From: Trogon surrucura
Taxonomy: Eukaryota; Chordata; Aves; Trogoniformes; Trogonidae
DNA length: 64,000 nt
Direction: 5' to 3'
Assembly (NCBI GenBank): GCA_020746105.1
Contig: CM036620.1
Span: 39,769,206 to 39,833,205 of the forward strand
Made by a program: the position numbers and the translations under genes
The notes under the pieces: generated by a model
Databases searched by the model: none
What the model saw: only the letters and a program-made list of their open reading frames with translations
What the model was told of the DNA's origin: nothing
Part shown: positions 62,801 to 64,000 of the stretch, piece after piece
How positions within the stretch are numbered: the first letter of the stretch is position 1
Layout of the letters: each line of letters opens with the position of its first letter

Positions 62801-64000
62801 GTTTCAGCCAGGCTATGTTTCCCTGATTTACCAAGGGAACTTACTGCAGCTCCCAGAGGCTTATGCAGAAGCCATAAACTGAAGGGTACCAAAGCTACTT
62901 CTTTTTGCCTATCCGCATGCCCTTCAGCCTGACCGAATGAGAAGTGTGAGGTTTGAGAGGATTCAAGTTCCATTTCCCTACTGCACCACATTGTTTTGAA
63001 ATGGAATATGATATTGTTTTCTTCTGGTTAGTATGGACGTTGATCTTATAGACCTGTAGTTCACTTGGTACTCCTTCCTCTTTTAAAAATTAGCGTGTTT
63101 TGTTTTCAGAGGTAACTGATAATGTTTCAGAAAATGCTTTTACTTATTTCTCTTAGGGCACATGCTCAGCCCCTCCCACTTTTTTCATCCACTGTTGTGA
63201 CTTTCTTGGGTAAACGGTACATTTTACAATGACAGCTCATTTGGTGCCAAGCACGAGCAGGCCTTTTCCTGCAAAGACTCTTGTTATCACGCAAGTATGA
63301 AATTTGTAAGAATGTGAAACAAAAACTGTATTTCTTAATGTATCACTTGGAATTTTCAAGGTAGGCTGCATGTCTCCATTAAAAGCTGGCACAAGGCTTC
63401 CTCAAGGTGAAGCCAAATTTGAAATTTGCTGCCTTGACTATGGCCGGATTTTTTTTTCTGTGTGTGTGTCCTGATCTAAAAAGTGACAGAATTCGGTTCC
63501 GTGGCAGTGCTGGGCTGGGTGTGGTGAGAGGCTGGAGGGCAAAGGGAAAGACTGTAAGGAGAGACACAGATGCCACCTTTCCAGCAGCCTTCCAGCAGCT
63601 GGTCGAGCCTTCCTGAGGGACATCACCTTTCGACTCCCTCTTCCCACCTTCTCCTGTTCATTTTCCTTCCATATCTTTACCTTTACTGTGCCCAAACTTC
63701 TTGGTGTGTTGAAGCATCTTTCTCAAAGGGACCTTAGCCTCTTCTCTTTTAGCTTTCTCTTATCTCCCTGTAGAAGGGATAGTTTTCCTGACTTCTTCAA
63801 AATAGAGTGAAGGAGACGTTATTACTTGTGACTGAGAAGATCCCCAGCCAAACGCTGAGGGAATTATTCTGCTCAGGGACAGAGAATATCTCCAGCTAAT
63901 GGCTGAATATTTCTAGGGTGAGAGATGTTGTTCTCTGGCTCTTTGTGACGTTGGGCAAATGTCTGCTGCTCTTCTGCTGTGATTTAAAGTGAGAATGCAG
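59820..64000 (+). other. Intronic sequence to the window end
   Basis: No palladin exon or other gene is recognised. There is an interrupted T-rich tract at 61573-61600 and a GC-richer patch near 60960-61030. All ORFs are short and unlike known proteins. Confidence 0.6.

Noticed and set aside
1..64000. CRISPR arrays, bacterial operons, phage or plasmid modules
   Set aside because: The sequence is vertebrate nuclear DNA with introns, CpG blocks and CR1 elements. No such structures are present.

Overview
The window looks like vertebrate, almost certainly avian, nuclear DNA. It is AT-rich and intron-like with short scattered chance ORFs, CpG-rich promoter-type blocks, and several insertions of the avian-type LINE CR1 with its characteristic 3' end (GGTTGGACTAGATGATC, TCCCTTCCAACC, ATTCTGTGATTCTG). 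I cannot name the species.

One host gene is recognisable: PALLD (palladin), on the + strand. A single 696-nt coding exon (52307-53002) carries palladin's proline-rich region: an FPPPP motif, the SFNYARPKQFIAAQN block that follows the short-isoform initiator, two runs of seven prolines, and the NALGLPKGV block. No other palladin exon is visible, so the rest is probably PALLD intron for the long isoform, with alternative first-exon and promoter regions inside it.

Layout: 1-13340 is plain intronic sequence. 13430-13960 is a CpG-rich block with eleven perfect GCCCC pentamers and a consensus CArG box. 20130-20560 is a second CpG-rich block with an AP-1 site, a TATA box, a likely noncoding first exon and a strong splice donor; I infer it is an internal PALLD promoter for the short isoform. 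28080-28570 is a possible LTR-like block. 28638-29127 is a minus-strand CR1 tail containing a fresh 20-bp minisatellite. 29888-32670 is a 2.8-kb CR1 with an almost intact ORF2. 37484-37778 is another CR1 tail. 52307-53002 is the PALLD exon. 57-60 kb is a cluster of CR1 tails, including a likely tRNA-Ile-headed SINE and an 80-bp tandem duplication across a CR1 junction.

If the inferred gene model is right, transcription from about 20460 would splice a roughly 97-nt leader, bearing a start-stop uORF, over 31.7 kb to the exon at 52307. That exon has no ATG before the in-frame Met at 52488, so the product would match the start of the roughly 90-kDa palladin isoform. I found no sign of a novel defence, mobile or enzymatic system. 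The interesting signals are regulatory architecture and repeat biology.
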